DNA from: Gnetum montanum
Taxonomy: Eukaryota; Streptophyta; Gnetopsida; Gnetales; Gnetaceae
NCBI GenBank assembly: GCA_015680685.1
Contig: MNCI01020368.1
Coordinates: forward strand, 233,266 to 265,140
Length of the DNA: 31,875 nucleotides
Direction of reading: 5' to 3'
Numbering within the stretch: position 1 is the stretch's first letter; each line of letters opens with the position of its first letter. The position numbers and the translations under genes were made by a program. The notes under the pieces were generated by a model. That model had not been told where the DNA came from and made no database searches. It saw nothing but the letters and a program-made list of their open reading frames with translations. Of this stretch, positions 31,222-31,875 are shown piece by piece.

Positions 31222-31590
31222 CAGTTTATGGTCCTGGCAGACTATCATGGGTTAGTTTTATGTCATAACCCGTTGGACATTGCCTGTTTAGCGTCGTGGT
31301 GGACGTTACATTGCCAGTTTCTAGTCTTAGCGGACTATGGAGAGACAAGCTAGTTTATAGTCTTAGCGGACCCGAACGGTTAGGACTGTGGCAGTTTACT
31401 GTCATGCCGGACGGGTGCTTGTTCATTGTCCTTGCGGACACTATGGTATCAGTTTCAAGTCATGATCCAGGACTTTTCTGTGGTATCAGTTTATAGTCGT
31501 AATTCCAGGACTTTTCTGTGGTATCAGTTTATAGTCGTAATTCCAGGACTTTTCTGTGGTATCAGTTTATAGTTGTAATTCCAGGACTTT
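31222..31590 (-). repeat. Diverged repeat array in the 3' UTR of element E, with three 38-bp tandem copies
   Basis: A core CAGTTTATAGTCTTAGCGGAC recurs at 31222, 31284, 31315, 31352, 31392, 31420 and 31450 with variation. It then becomes a near-perfect 38-bp tandem array at 31470, 31508 and 31546 (unit GGACTTTTCTGTGG...AATTCCA). The array ends about 20 bp from the pol stop codon. Confidence 0.85.
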
Positions 31591-31609
31591 GGCGTACCTG
31601 AGTTTGTGT

Positions 31610-31875
31610 TCAGACGTAGAACGATTTTAGGTATAAATGATTTGTCGAATTGGCAAACTCATTTCCTTCCATGTCGGCGAGCTTGAATACACCATTGTCG
31701 AATGCTTTAATGACCACGTAAGGCCCTTCCCAGTTGGCTGAGAATTTTTTCGGGTGTTCCTGAATGGCTTTAAGCACAAGGTCACCTTCTTTGATAGGGC
31801 GCTTGTTGATGTCATGCCGATGTCGTTGCCGTTGCTGTTTTTGGTACCATTCGATCTGATCGAGGGCGCGCACAC
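31610..31875 (-). CDS. Integrase C-terminal domain, end of pol, element E (partial)
   Basis: The frame is open from the right window edge to the TGA at 31610. It contains EWYQKQQRQRHRHDIN, then KEGDLVLKAIQEHPKKFSANWEGPYVV, where the GPY motif marks the C-terminal domain of Ty3/gypsy integrases, then LADMEGNEF. This domain helps bind cDNA ends and target chromatin. Unlike the A, B and D frames it has no stop here, so E may be younger or less decayed. The DMEGNEF ending resembles the Tat side of plant gypsy elements. Everything upstream is outside the window. Confidence 0.85.
   Translation of the reverse strand, partial: VRALDQIEWYQKQQRQRHRHDINKRPIKEGDLVLKAIQEHPKKFSANWEGPYVVIKAFDNGVFKLADMEGNEFANSTNHLYLKSFYV

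Overview
The window looks like repeat-rich intergenic DNA from a seed plant, probably one with a large genome; I cannot name the species. I found no host gene, tRNA or rRNA. Nearly everything is LTR retrotransposon. The evidence is primer-binding sites complementary to plant tRNA-Asp, TG...CA LTRs, polypurine tracts (PPTs), gag, pol and accessory ORFs, and one copia-type tract ending in AAAAAAGGGGGAGATTG. Most reading frames are dead.

Layout, left to right. (1) Element A, minus strand, 1-11250: a Ty3/gypsy element of the Athila/Tat type. It has gag, protease, RT, RNase H and a truncated integrase, then an extra ORF (aORF) between pol and the 3' LTR. The window edge cuts its 3' LTR. (2) Element B, plus strand, 11251-17990: a gag-only relative. 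Its 5' LTR was cut by the insertion of A. (3) 17991-18407: unassigned sequence and a run of N. (4) LTR C, plus strand, to 19527: a related LTR. (5) A minus-strand copia LTR split into 19528-19847 and 28389-28631 by element D. (6) Element D, minus strand, 19848-28388: complete with two LTRs, carrying gag and aORF but no pol. (7) Element E, minus strand, from about 28.9 kb to the right edge: a different gypsy element with an LTR full of GCGTATACGC-like palindromes, a repeat-rich 3' UTR and an intact integrase C-terminus.

A, B and D share LTR ends, tRNA-Asp priming, the polypurine tract with its upstream block, and a purine-rich spacer. They represent three grades of one family: gag-pol-aORF, gag-aORF and gag only. 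The aORF protein of D is one 921-codon frame with a basic N-terminus, a 'putative plant transposon protein'-type domain and a very long coiled coil. It is interrupted by 20 stop codons but no frameshift.

The most interesting signal is regulatory. The short U3 of each LTR is packed with CG-containing palindromes just upstream of the TATA box, and the palindrome differs between elements. In both A and D a second TATA box with the element's own U3 palindromes lies inside the element, 300-470 bp upstream of the aORF start. This suggests that the aORF has its own promoter sharing cis-elements with the LTR, and possibly that the aORF protein acts on those sites. The promoter architecture is visible in the sequence; the protein-DNA interaction is a hypothesis.
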